Source of the DNA: Heterodera schachtii | Taxonomy: Eukaryota; Nematoda; Chromadorea; Rhabditida; Heteroderidae | DNA length: 64,000 nucleotides | Direction: 5' to 3' | Assembly: GCA_023374025.1 (NCBI GenBank) | Contig: SIJG01000056.1 | Location: 799,935-863,934, forward strand | In this document: positions 49,801-60,424 of the stretch, piece after piece | Position numbering within the stretch: position 1 is the first letter of the stretch | Layout of the letters: every line of letters begins with the position of its first letter | The notes under the pieces: model-generated | Seen by the model: the letters and a program-made list of their open reading frames with translations, nothing else | The model's database searches: none | Told to the model about the DNA's origin: nothing | Made by a program: the position numbers and the translations under genes

Positions 49801-52340
49801 AGAGGGCACGGAATTTAATTTTTTGAATTTGGCGCCCGTCCCTCCCCCCTTTTGGCGTACTGTTCGGTCCGCAACTTTTGTCGCACGGACTGAAATGGCC
49901 CGTGTCCCGCCACTGGAACAGCTCGTCCGCGCAGCTGGACCCATCACCGGCGCACACGCCGCACTGATCCTCCCGTGCCGACGAGCCCACAATGCCGTCG
50001 CAGCCAACTGAGCGGCATCTGCCGGGAAAAGAGAACAAAATTTTTCCACCACTGGAACACAGTATAATCCTCTACAATTGGTGTACGGTATAAGCCTCTA
50101 CAATTGCTATACGGTAATAATCCTCAACAACTACTGAAATACAGCATAACCCTTGTACAATTGGGGTATACGGTAATGATCTTCTACAATTGTATACGGT
50201 TAAATATTCCATACAAATTATATATACTGTAAATGATCTAGTATAATTATACGGTAATAATCATCTACAATGGTGCCGTGCCATTTGAAAAAAACTCACT
50301 TCCCATGCAAACAAACGGCCTCAACAGTTGGGAGTCCGTGGCTCAGATGGCATTTGGTGCCAGTCGCGCAATGCCATGCCAAAAGTGTGCACAGTGCCAT
50401 TCCGACGGGACACACAATGGAGGGCGGAACACTTTTGGACAAATTGGGTAGAAAATGAATAAAAACAATTTTAATTAATTTAATTTAATATGAAAATAAT
50501 TTATAATTAATTAACAAACAATTAAGAAATGAAAGAAAAGAAAAATGAATAATAATTTTGATTAAAATAAAAGATTTTGAATAAAAATATTTTATTTAAT
50601 TTGTAAATTAAAAGAAATTAATTATTAAATTGTAAAATGATATATTTTTTATACATTTTGTATGCTGGTCACAGGCAACAATTCATTCTCAGGCGACGAG
50701 CGAAGAGCACATTCAATGGCAACGGCAGAATGAGTGGAAAAGGAACCATTTGGAGGACAAGACTTTTAAAATTGGAAAATTAATTTTAAATTAAATTATT
50801 TTGAAAGGGGAGGGGAAAAATAGTTTATTTTATTAAAAATATAAAATTAAAAAATTATTTTAAATAAATTTTAATTTAAAATATAATAAAATTAATAATT
50901 TATTCGATTATTTATTTATTTTATGCAAAAGGCACACCTTTTTGGCACAAATTCGATGCCTGGACGACGGTCCCGAGCAGTACATGTCCAGGCAACGGCG
51001 CAGTTGGAATTGCATGCCCTCGCCACCGCACTAAAATTCAAATTTGGCATTAATTTTAAAGCCAAATTTGGAAATTCAAAAAAAAAAAAATTGAAGTTGG
51101 AAAAAAATAATCGAAAAAATTTAAAATAATAGAATTGTAAATAAATATAATAAAAACAACTAAAATTTCCAAAATTAAAAAAAAAATTATTTAAATATTT
51201 TGTATATATTTGGGAGTTTTATTTTTTTTACATCCCAATTAATAAAATAAAAGTTTTTATTTTAATTTGTTTAAAATAAAGAACAATTTAGCAAAAATAA
51301 TAATAAGAATTGTAATTATTTTACGTTTATTTAAAAAAATGAATTAAAAAATATAATTAAAGACCAATTAACTTCGATTTAATTAGAATTGAATTTAACC
51401 AAAAAATAGAAATTAAAATTGCATTACCTTAAACTCATTTCGATTTAATTTAATTGAAACAAATATTTTTTTACGCAATATAAATAAAAATTAAAAAATA
51501 TTTTAAACAAATTCCCAATTTTTTGCACCTTTCGTGTGCATGCGCTCCATTCGCTCCACTGGGACCAGCCCAATGCCGCGTGATGGGCCAACAAATGCCA
51601 TGGCATTTGGTCAAACTGTTCCTCCGTTTCCTTTTCAAAGGATGCCGAAGACGGGCGGGACAGAGGGGGAGACGGCGACGACGACGGCACGTGCCAATGT
51701 TTTGGGACGGCATCGCCAAAGGGTTGGAAGGCACCAATCTGTGGTAAATCGTGCGAAAAATGCTTATTACGAGAATTGAGACCAAGGAAAATCTCATAAC
51801 ACTCGAGGCCTTCCCCCCAAAAAAAAAAATCCCAGGAATTTTTCGAGCCGAAAATTGAGATTCTCGGCACGGCACGTTCCTAAAGGTACAGAAAAAATCG
51901 CATAATTTTGCCACCAAAACAATTTCCAGGGATTTTCGAGCCTAGAATCAAGATTCTTGGCACGGCACATTCCTAAAGGTACCGAAAAAATCGCATAGGT
52001 TTGCCACTCTTGGAAGCCATGGATTATGCTCCGGGCCGATGAACGACCATCCTAGGCCAATAGGCTGGTCTCGAGTTTCTCTACTCTCGACTTTTTGTGT
52101 CTCCGTCACAAATTCGAGTCCCGGGAATTTCAGTCCCGAACTTATTGCAAAAATTAAATGATCAAATTGTCGTTGTTCAAATGGTCTGATCGCGGCATAA
52201 ATTACTTCGTTCCGACGGTTTCGATCAGTTGAGCGACCGTCTTCGTCAATATGTACGCAGTTGGCAACCATTTGAAAATAGAAAAAGAAGCAAAAACAAA
52301 TTCTTAACGAGGACGACGACGACGATGGCAAAGACCTCAT
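34838..52340 (-). CDS. Punctin / MADD-4-like secreted ADAMTSL protein, long form
   Basis: Extracellular matrix organiser of the ADAMTS-like family; C. elegans MADD-4 clusters acetylcholine and GABA receptors at neuromuscular synapses. Order: a possible signal exon 52340-52257 (hydrophobic ICFCFFFYF), TSP1-1 ([15 protein letters not shown]), Cys-rich module ([25 protein letters not shown]), TSP1-2 to TSP1-8, an acidic linker, one Ig domain, TSP1-9 to TSP1-11, a charged repeat linker, and a terminal PLAC domain. About 33 exons join in phase. N-terminal half: 51738-51529, 51030-50938, 50762-50680, 50431-50300, 50018-49861, 49793-49664, 48450-48309, 47898-47797, 47543-47428, 44403-44294, 43807-43690, 43645-43575, 43473-43379, 42792-42736, 42653-42577, 42137-42068, 42006-41856. 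The protease domain of true ADAMTS enzymes is absent, and so is the usual spacer after the Cys-rich module. The weakest joins are the first exon, 50680 to 50431, and the ends of the linker exon. Confidence 0.88.
36400..36700 (-). repeat. Coding repeat EEKP in the punctin linker
   Basis: The linker exon between TSP1-11 and PLAC encodes about nine spaced copies of a W-x-E-E-K-P-L/F-P-T type unit, 14-20 residues apart (for example [44 protein letters not shown]). The frame is open for more than 600 nt with no internal stop, and the DNA repeats are diverged while the residues are kept, which supports translation. It is predicted to be disordered and highly charged. Confidence 0.7.
40527..40945 (+). 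repeat. Two diverged tandem copies of about 230 bp
   Basis: In a punctin intron. Both copies contain GAGACTCTCG, AACTCAGTCC, AAGCTATCCA, GAGCAAATTAT, GGCTCAAGACTCTCGAGTC and CCCTGCC.CAAATTCA in the same order. Confidence 0.75.
42255..42540 (+). repeat. Tandem repeat, about 107-bp unit, about 2.6 copies
   Basis: In the punctin intron between 42577 and 42137. Units run CGAGACTGAGA, an A-run, ACGAGAATTTTTGGCTCGAG, AAACTAGAAGGCCCGAC, AAAAAATGAGAAATTTCTCG. The first two full copies are nearly identical, so the duplication is recent. Confidence 0.85.
42872..43378 (+). repeat. 500-bp CT-rich tract (GA-rich on the punctin sense strand)
   Basis: Almost pure pyrimidine on the plus strand, with an internal near-duplicate CCTTATCTCTTCCCTTCTC block around 43225-43330. 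It fills most of a punctin intron and starts immediately after the donor of the exon ending at 43379. Long serine/leucine-type open frames across it are artefacts of composition. Confidence 0.9.
44408..45000. other. AT-rich intronic segment
   Basis: Low-complexity A/T sequence without exons. Similar AT-rich intron stretches occur at 46.9-47.4, 50.46-50.9 and 51.1-51.5 kb, all inside the punctin gene. Confidence 0.7.
45184..45329 (-). CDS. Internal alternative first exon with signal peptide (short punctin isoform)
   Basis: An ATG at 45329 opens a 48-codon frame. [11 protein letters not shown] is followed by a strong hydrophobic core ([19 protein letters not shown]) and an AAA cleavage motif, then acidic [15 protein letters not shown]. 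It ends at a GTGCAA donor in phase 2. The next coding exon of the gene (44403-44294) requires exactly phase 2 and starts at the tryptophan of TSP1-5, so the spliced protein reads [15 protein letters not shown]. It lies inside the 3-kb intron between 47428 and 44403. This is what an internal promoter for a short isoform would look like, as in C. elegans madd-4, whose short isoform lacks the N-terminal thrombospondin repeats. Confidence 0.72.
50040..50272 (+). repeat. Tandem repeat of about 33 bp (TACGGTAATAATCCTCTACA)
   Basis: Seven degenerate copies of TACGGTAATAATC.TCTACAATTG occupying nearly the whole punctin intron 50299-50019. Confidence 0.85.
51828..52005 (+). repeat. Two tandem copies of about 95 bp between the first punctin exons
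   Basis: Both contain CAGG.ATTTTTCGAGCC, GAAT.GAGATTCT.GGCACGG, CACATTCCTAAAGGTAC and AAAAAATCGCATA. It lies in the first intron of the punctin gene. Confidence 0.8.
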
Positions 52341-55300
52341 TCATTTAGTAATTTTGGCAATTTTTAAGAATTAATCTGGAAAAACAAATTGACCGTCCTT
52401 GAAAATATTTTTAAGGACACCTTACTGAGAAAAATTGTCTATTTGGTAGTATATATTAAATCAGAATATTTTTAGTCTATTCGATGTTTTTTAATTATTT
52501 TTTTTTGGCTTAGCGCCCTTAAAAAATTCCTAGCCATGCCAAAGACACTTTTCAAGGACAATAATCAAATAAGGACGGTAAATAGAAAAATCATAGTATG
52601 ACATAATTAATGCAAATATAATAAATGGTTTTTGGTTCTTGATTATATTACAAATTTGGAAACCTTTTCGGTTTTGTGTTGTGACCAAAATGGAAACATA
52701 AAAATGCCATGCAAAACGGCACTTCAAATATTGCAGGGGACGGGGGGAGGGGGGAAACAGAATTTGGCACCAAATTTATGCAGGAAAAGAAGGCATGCCA
52801 AAGATATAATTTGTAAAATTAAAAAAGAAATATTTATTTAATTTATATTTTTAAATTTAAATTAATTAGAATTTTGTCATTTTTAAAAAAGATATATTAT
52901 ATTTAACCACGGCGAAATTAATCAGGAAATAAAAAGAATTTTGAAATTAATTAAAAAATAAATTGAATTATTTGGGAATTTGTTTTATGTTTTCAAAATT
53001 AGCCAATTTCCATTCATTGGTTTGGCGTTATGGTGGCATTCTTTTTGGCCTCCGCTTTTGGCGGAAAACAAAACAATGCATATGATGGGATGAATGAATG
53101 AATGAATGAATGTCCATGTGCCGAGACGGAAATGAGAAATCAGAAACCGTGAACAAATTTTGTGAGGTGGTGGCCAAATAAATTTTGGGCCATCTTTTTT
53201 TTGTCGAGGGCAAACTGAGAAAATTCAGTGAATTTTTAAACACTTTTTCCACAATCGGAAATTGTTTTTTTCGGCTTCCCATTCCATTCAAAAATCGCCA
53301 AATTTTAGTTTATATGTGCACCGATGTAGATTTGGGGACACATTTGGGGTTTCGTGCCAAATTTCAATCACGAGCCCCGGGGGGTCTCGGGTTTCTCAGC
53401 GGTCATCAATTCCCGGCTTAACTCTCAAAAGTTTTTTTTTATAAACCTCACAAACTCTCGGGATTGTCTTGAGAGGCATCAGCAAGGCTCGAGACTCAGT
53501 CTCGACGAGTGCCCAATTGTTGGTTGAGGAACTCAGCGGGCGACAAGGTCACCACGTTTTTGGGCGGGGTCGATCCCGAAAGTTTCACCTCTCTCACCAA
53601 ATATTCGACGAGTCCATTTCCAACCCAATTTATTACTGCTACAAAAAATGCTCATTCCAGGGAATACGGTAACTAACCGACTGTCATGGCTACGGTCAAA
53701 TTGGCTTTTGATTTTACTGAGCGTGGTGGTGAATAATTTGAAAAAAAAGAAACCAAAAAATGTTTCTCGGGGATAAATCGACGGCGAAAATTTTTGCTTC
53801 ATTTTCAAATGCCCCGGGGGGATTTAAACCTACAAACTTAAATACATCCATATCCCATATATGATAATGACACAATAACGCTTATAGCGCATAAAATGAG
53901 CCCTCGGGGGTTCCCCCCGGCCCCCGGGCGACGAACGCAACGCCCCGGGGGATTTGTAGCGGCGATTTTTGGGGGAGGAAAATGCCGAAAAATCCAAAAG
54001 CCAAAAAAGGGCACACACACAAGGAAATGTGCTAAATGTGCTTGTTGTTGTTACCCGTGAAAACATCGATAATTTACTTTTATTTAAAAGCGCCGAAAGG
54101 CAAAATGCCATTAAAATGCAAATTTTTTGGCATTTTTTTCGTATTTTTTTCCGGCATGGTTTGATAATTTTTGACAAATTTAATTGGGCGCAAAAAATGG
54201 GGACGAACACATCCGGCGTTGGAAATTGCATTAAAATTGGCAAAGCAATGTTGGCACTTTTTTTGTTGCCCATTCGGGGCAAATTTGGTGCCGAAATTTG
54301 GGCATTATTCCGAAAAATGCCGAAAATGAGGGGGGGAGCGGGCATTTTGGGGGATGGTATCAAACAAAACACAAAAGTGTGCCATTTTTGGCGGTCAAAG
54401 CCCGTAATTATGGCGAAATGACTCTCCGCCGTCGACAAAAAATTAATGGCCGAAGGAATGAACAGAAAAGAAAAAAAACAAATGAATGAATGAATGGAAA
54501 TGATGGTCATTAGAGAGTTGGTCGAGAGCGAAAAATTCCCGAGAGTCGACACTCAAAAGAGAGAAAACCGACACTTTTCTCGACTCAATGCCGACACAAA
54601 TCGAGCAGTGGTGCCCTAATTGAAGGGGTTCAGAGAGTGCCACTTTTAGGGGGAAATAGGTAAAAATTCAAATTTTAAGAAAAATGCCGTAAGATTTTAA
54701 AATTGTCCAACAATTTTCCGATTGGGAAAAATTTGTAAGTTGTAATTAAGAAATTTATAAATTAATTTTTATTTTCGAAAAAAATGAAGACAACAAATAC
54801 ATATGTAATAATGAAGTCCCTACCTAATAATGCGTGCAAAGAAAATAAATTTACTTACAAAATCCAATTTTAATTTAAATGGCAAATTTAATTGAGGAAA
54901 AAATGCATACACCAACAAAAAAGAGAGTAAATAATTTAAATGGAAATGAATCAATCTGCTGCTGTTGTAAACCAATACATATACAAATCATTTGATGTAT
55001 GTTTTATTGCCATTTCTTTCTTTTTTAGGTAATTTTTTAAATTTACGGGAAATATAACGCCAAAAAATAATTAAAATAAAGAAAAGGCAATGAAACAGCA
55101 AAATTTGATCAAAAAGAAAAGAGGGGAAATGAGTGAATGACTCATTGTGCTTTGATGGGCAAATAAATAAATAATTGTACAAAAGAGAAAAGAGGAGGAA
55201 AAGCAATATGCCAATCACCACAACAACAAAAAACTGAGTACATACAAATGGAAATCCAAACAAAAAATTTTTTGAAAAATCAAAGGCCAGGCGCGTAACC

Positions 55301-55523
55301 TAAAAAAAAAATCGACGCCTATTTTTTTTTTTGGATTTCTGCCCTGTTTTACGAGCAAAATTTTGAGGAAAACCTCCAGGGCATGGCAGGTAAAAACAAA
55401 AAAAATCGGAAATTTGACAAATTGTAAAAAATTCTGCCAAAAATGGCCCTGTTTCCCGTAAGCCAATGGCCACCCCCGCCGGTGTTACGAGCCTGCCAAA
55501 AGACATTCGTCATTCAATAATAG
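52341..55523. other. Spacer between punctin 5' end and MANEA 3' end
   Basis: No gene accepted. It contains an AATG run (53094-53112), TCGAGA-rich sequence (53340-53560 and 54520-54600), several CCCCGGGG palindromes (53376, 53813, 53915-53950) and AT-rich sequence. A 240-codon minus-strand frame at 53830-54552 has the composition of the surrounding spacer and no recognisable domain. The upstream promoter of the long punctin transcript should be in here. Confidence 0.55.
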
Positions 55524-58500
55524 TTAGACAATTCGCGCAATTTTGGCCGGAATGTCCTCGTGATGGGCGGTGAAGTACTGCTTGACCATCTCCAACGTGA
55601 TCTCCAGGTACTGCTCCGGGCCCCCGTCGTATTTGGCGTACACAAACGGCGAAGACGTGCCGTCGCTGGTTGTTGCTGACGCTGAAATGGTGCCGTTGTT
55701 ATTGTTGTTTCCGGGTGCCGTGAACGGCATGGCCGGCTCAATTTGGGTGCCCTCGTGCCATTCGTTGAAGCTGGTGATGGACACAATGTCGGCCTGTGAG
55801 TTTTTGAAAATTTGTGACCGATTTTTTAATCTTGGCGTCATAAAATTTTATGAAATTTTTGCAGAATAATAGAAAAAAAGACAAAGCCATCGAAGAATTC
55901 CAAAAATGCTTAATTTGTTTAATATTGAATCGTTTTTTTTTTTAATTTGGCGTTTTAAAATTCGAATATTTAAAACACGACCCATTCCCGCTCCCGCCGC
56001 CACCTTTGCTGTGTGTGCCATTTTGAAGTGTTCCCGGTAGTATTCACCGTTGGCCCGCCCGCGAGCATTTGCCGAATTCCACGGACGGACCCTAAAAAAT
56101 TGTTGGTTTTTTTTTGATGAAAAATTATTTGACACCGCCACAATGCCATTTTTATACCCCAAAATTATTTTAAAATACAAATAATAATAAATAAAATTAT
56201 TTATTTATTTTTTTTTACTGTCCCATTGGGAAGTTATGTAGAGAAAACGAGAGAACGGTGAGAAAGCGTGCGAAAATCAGAGGGTCGACAGTCAGAGAAA
56301 CAACGAAAGATTTGTTAGTCATCACTCACTCGTCAAGCTCGGATTGTTTGCTCTCCCCTCTCATTACACTTTCTCATCGTCTCTGTTTCGCTCTCGCGCC
56401 CCTCCCATTTGAATTTGAATTTTGATCAAAATAAAAAACACTGGCCTCGTGTCGTTGTATCCGGGCCCAACCGACGGGACAAAAAGGAGCGCATTGCGTG
56501 CACAAAATGCGCTCAAATCGGGCCAATTTGCCATTGTTGAGCCATGGGAAAAGCCGTCAGTGGCAAAATACGTGTACAACCCGTCGAAGGAAGCGTCCAG
56601 CAACTTCTGAGCATCACCATTGTCCACGTAAAGTCCTACAAAAAGGGCACACAAATTAATTAGCGTAATGAGAAAAAAAAATTGGGCATTTTATTTAAAA
56701 AAATGCCAAAAAAAGGGGGAGGGGGATTTAATAAAGCAAAAGTGTGCCATTTTTGGCGGTTACACCATGTCAGTCTATCAAAAAAAATGCAATATTTACA
56801 AAGGGGTCAAATCCAAATGAAAAAAAAAACACTGACCGATCATCAACGAGTCCAACTCAGTGCCACGGATGGTTTCCGTGCCGTTCCGTCCCAACACAGC
56901 GGCCCACTGGGCGGGCCCAATTCGGTACGAGTCGTACACGTAAAACAGTGGCAGTTCCTTTGCTGCAAATTTGTTTTTTTTTTGTAAGATAAGCATTTAA
57001 AACTATTATTCATGCCAAATTCCGATCGCACCAAATCAGTCTCATTGTCAGTCTATCACTTTCTCACCTCTCTCTTTTCTCACTCCTCTACTCCTCTCTC
57101 TCTCGCTCTCACTTTCTATCTCTTCCCCCTCTCTCTCTCTCTCATTCACATTAATCTCTTGCCTTTCCCACTCTTACATTTACGCTCTCTCTCTCTCTCT
57201 TTTTCTCTCTCGCTCTCTCTCTCTCTCTCCATTTCTTCTCTTCTCTCAAGCGTTTTCCTCTCTTCTCTTACCACTCTCTCTCTCTCTATTACCTTTCTCT
57301 CTCTCTTTCCCTCTCTTTTCTCACCCACCGTTTTTTTCTTTGTCGTCCTTCTCTTTGCTGTTAGCCGGCGCTGCTGCCGGTTTTCGCCGGTACAATGCCG
57401 GATGTTGGCCGTACTGCTCCAAAATGTACGCAATGTCCCGGCGTACAGTTGCCGCCGTGCGCTGCTCGTACGGCTCCAAATGGAATGCCATTTTCATTTT
57501 GGCCTTGTCCGTTGCGTTCAAAAGGGTCGGCATCAGCGAGTCCCATGGCGTTCCTTGGGGAGACGTTGGTACGATTTCAGGGAAGGGGCTAACAAAAAAT
57601 TTTTCGATTTTTAGGTCCAATTTTCCCTCAAATCGAAAGGCCATCAACAATTCTATTAGTAGGAATTTTTTTTATGAATTTCTTTGAAATTGACGCACAG
57701 ATTTGAATGTATTTAAATTGGCAATATGTTGCAAGATTTGTTCAAAAATCCATTTTTCAATTAAAAAATATATATAAAACCGAAAGGTGGCTAAAAATGT
57801 GAGGCTTAAATATAGAAAAAACAGCAAAAATTTGGTCCTCTAATTGAACAGTTTAAGGAGAGAACGAAGAGGGGAGGGCTTAAAAATCGTGAATTTTTGT
57901 TTAATTTTATTAAAAAAAACCTTCCGGATCCGCCATTTCCTTGGGATACCATGAACAGACGACCACGTCAATGCCCGCGCTGGACATCCACTTCATGTGC
58001 CGCTCAATCACTTTGGCATCCCAACTGCTGTATGGGCCAAGGGACGGGTAAAACACCGAGGCAATGTCACCGGGCGGCACGTGGGCGGCGGCATCTTCAG
58101 CAGGAAGGACCCGTTAATGAGGCCTATAGCCAGACAAAAAAAAATTCGGAGGGGAATTTTTTTCTCGTCAAACCAAAAGAAAAAAAATTTTTTCTCCAAT
58201 GTTTTTTTTTTTTTTAATTTTCAGTGTCGGGGAGAAAAGCACAAATTTTTAGTCGTTTTTCGCTAAAAAAATGACAAAGTTTTGAATTTTGGGACCAAAT
58301 TTCAAAAAAAAATGTGCCCAATTTTTCTTGAAATTTTTTCCATTCCCTTTTCCCTTTGTCTACGGGCCTGCCGTTAATGTGTTAATAAATCCGAGTCTTA
58401 TTGTTGGAGATGAACAAGTGCACTTTTGAAAAATTTCCAAAAATCTGAAACCCCAAAATTTATTCAAAATTTTTCCTTCGAATTGCCCCTCAAAAAACCG

Positions 58501-59766
58501 CTGACCCAAAAATTCAAATTAACATAAATTGAATAGAGAGTTGACCAACCCACCCTTTTTGTCCGTTTCTTTTGACGTCTTTCCCGGTTTTGGCAAATGG
58601 CGATGGTTCCAATGGTAAAAACGGCCTCCGTTGAACGCCGGCGAGCCGTACCATGGGTAATAGAAAATGTGAATGGACGGCGGAGTGGAGGACGAAGCGC
58701 CCTGAAAAATGGATAATTGTATCGGTGGCCCAGTGACGTGTGTAACTGAATTTCCAAATTTGTTTGGCCTTGAGGGTTGGCAAAAAAAAAAAAAATTTTT
58801 TTAATTATTTTCTTAACAAATAGCACTAAGTACTCTTAAAAAGCAACAAACTTTGAGTTCCTTGAGCACTTTGTGTTCAATTGTTGTTGTTGTTGTTGCT
58901 GGTGTTGTTGGCACCGGAATTGGTTGTTGTACTTGCTGAATGGAAATGGGAAAGTAAAACAAAAATGGAAAAAATTTTGAAAAAGAAATATTTGAAAAAC
59001 GAACCAAGACAGAAATGACCGGGAAAATGACCATAAAAATATGACAAAGTAGCAAAAGTATGCAAATGTTGCCGGAAAATAAGGCCTGCTTCGATTTTTT
59101 GTGTATAAAAATGAAAAAAAAAAACCTTAGAAAATTTTTTGGATTTAACAGTGCCGACAAAAACGTCAACGGAAATTTTTTGCATTTAAAATGGGGCATT
59201 AATGTGTGAAATTTTCCATTTCCTAACCCCAAAATTTCCTCCCAATAAAACTCCAAAGGGCCAAAAATAAAAAACCTGTTTTTTGATGTCCTTTGGATGT
59301 TTTTGTGGTGGTGCCGGTGCTTGTCCAACTCCATCATCATCCTTCTGCTGCTGCTGTTTTTCCTCTTCGCTATTCACTCCCTTTTTTGATGCCTTTTGCT
59401 GCTCCGGAAAGTGCGCTTTGTCGTCCCATTCGTTGTCCTCGGATTTCTGCACAATGCCATCCTCGTGGGGCGCTTTCATCTGCTGAACGGCGAAAAAATT
59501 ATGGAAATTTGCTTTTTTATCAAAAATTTGCAAAATTTTTCCGTTTTTAAAATTGTTGAATTGCACGAAAAAATTTTTTCAATTGCATAAAGTTAGCTAA
59601 ATTGGAAAATTGGTGAATTTTAGATTTTTTTTTTTTTTACTTATTTTACGCTAACTTTTCCACTCCGATCATCCGCCGATGAACGAACCATGAAAATTGT
59701 GCCAGTGATAATTGTGGCGATGAATGCACCGCAAACGCAAATTTTTAGGAATTGGACGATCTTCAT
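55524..59766 (-). CDS. manea: Glycoprotein endo-alpha-1,2-mannosidase (GH99)
   Basis: Ten exons: 59766-59656, 59482-59276, 58935-58852, 58701-58554, 58094-57921, 57553-57329, 56962-56837, 56635-56446, 56091-56004 and 55793-55524; 540 residues, type II membrane topology. Residues about 5-28 form the signal anchor (ICVCGAFIATIITGTIFM). Residues about 38-134 are a Gln/Lys/Thr-rich stem. The GH99 domain shows IHIFYYPWYGSPAFNGGRFY, FYPSLGPYSSWDAKVIERHM, MKMAFHLEPYEQR, ILEQYGQHPALYR, LPLFYVYDSYRIGPAQW, FDGLYTYFATDGFSHGS, LFVPSVGPGYNDTRVRPWN and SITSFNEWHEGTQIEPAMPF. The two Glu of EWHEG are the conserved active-site residues. In the Golgi the enzyme trims glucosylated mannose from N-glycans as a detour around ER glucosidases. 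The intron after 56446 keeps frame only with a GC donor (ACGAG|GCCAGT). An Asn/Thr/Ser-rich insert follows the EWHEG block. Confidence 0.96.
57020..57327 (+). repeat. CT-rich tract (GA-rich on the MANEA sense strand)
   Basis: About 300 bp of (CT)n-like sequence filling the MANEA intron 57328-56963, starting directly after the donor. It is comparable to the tract at 42.9-43.4 kb in the punctin gene. Confidence 0.88.
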
Positions 59767-60424
59767 TTATCTATTTTTGTACTGTGCTGTGGAAAATAAA
59801 AGTTAAAAATTTTGTTTGCAATTAATCAGGATAAATAAGCAGAAATTATGAATTTTCCTTGGCGCTGCCGGATCCCATAAATACTACCTAAAATACCTAC
59901 ACAAAATTTATCGCTTTTGATGGTTGGAGACCTATAAAAATTTTCAAAAAATATAAAAACATTATGCCAAAAAAGATTTTGTCATTTTGTTTTAATTTGA
60001 ATTCGATTAAGATCTAAATTTGAAATTGTTATCGGTTTCGTGATCAGTGATCACTGACTGATCAGCGATTCTGTTGAAGCAAGGTTAAATTTCAAAAATG
60101 GCCAATTTAACTACCCCAAAAAATTCAGTTATTAAATTTCCAAAATTCTATGTACATAAAACAAATGATTTACGCATTTATATGACGAGACGTTTGCATA
60201 AAATTTTATAGGTTTTTTTCTAAAGATAAAAAGCACTTTCAAGAACGAAACGGAGTGCAACAGAGACATTTGCAATTCCCCGAATCGTCTTGGGGTCGTC
60301 CAACTCTATTTTAATCACTTAAAAGACCAGCATTGCACTCCAGTGAAATTAAATTCTTAGAAGTGTAAAAATAAGATATTGAGGCCTTAAAAACCAAAAA
60401 ATAGATTTTATTTAGTTTTACAGT

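Noticed and set aside
51445..51917. Longer reading frame extending upstream of the first TSP1 exon
   Set aside because: The extension crosses an intronic tandem repeat, while a clear TTACCACAG acceptor at 51739 precedes the coding part.
53830..54552. 240-codon minus-strand open frame with a hydrophobic start
   Set aside because: Composition equals the surrounding spacer, with no domain and no splice context. Kept as spacer.
57012..57614. 200-codon plus-strand frame
   Set aside because: Same cause: CT-rich intron plus the antisense of a MANEA exon.
58813..59340. 175-codon minus-strand frame
   Set aside because: Readthrough of MANEA exon 3 into flanking introns in the wrong frame.
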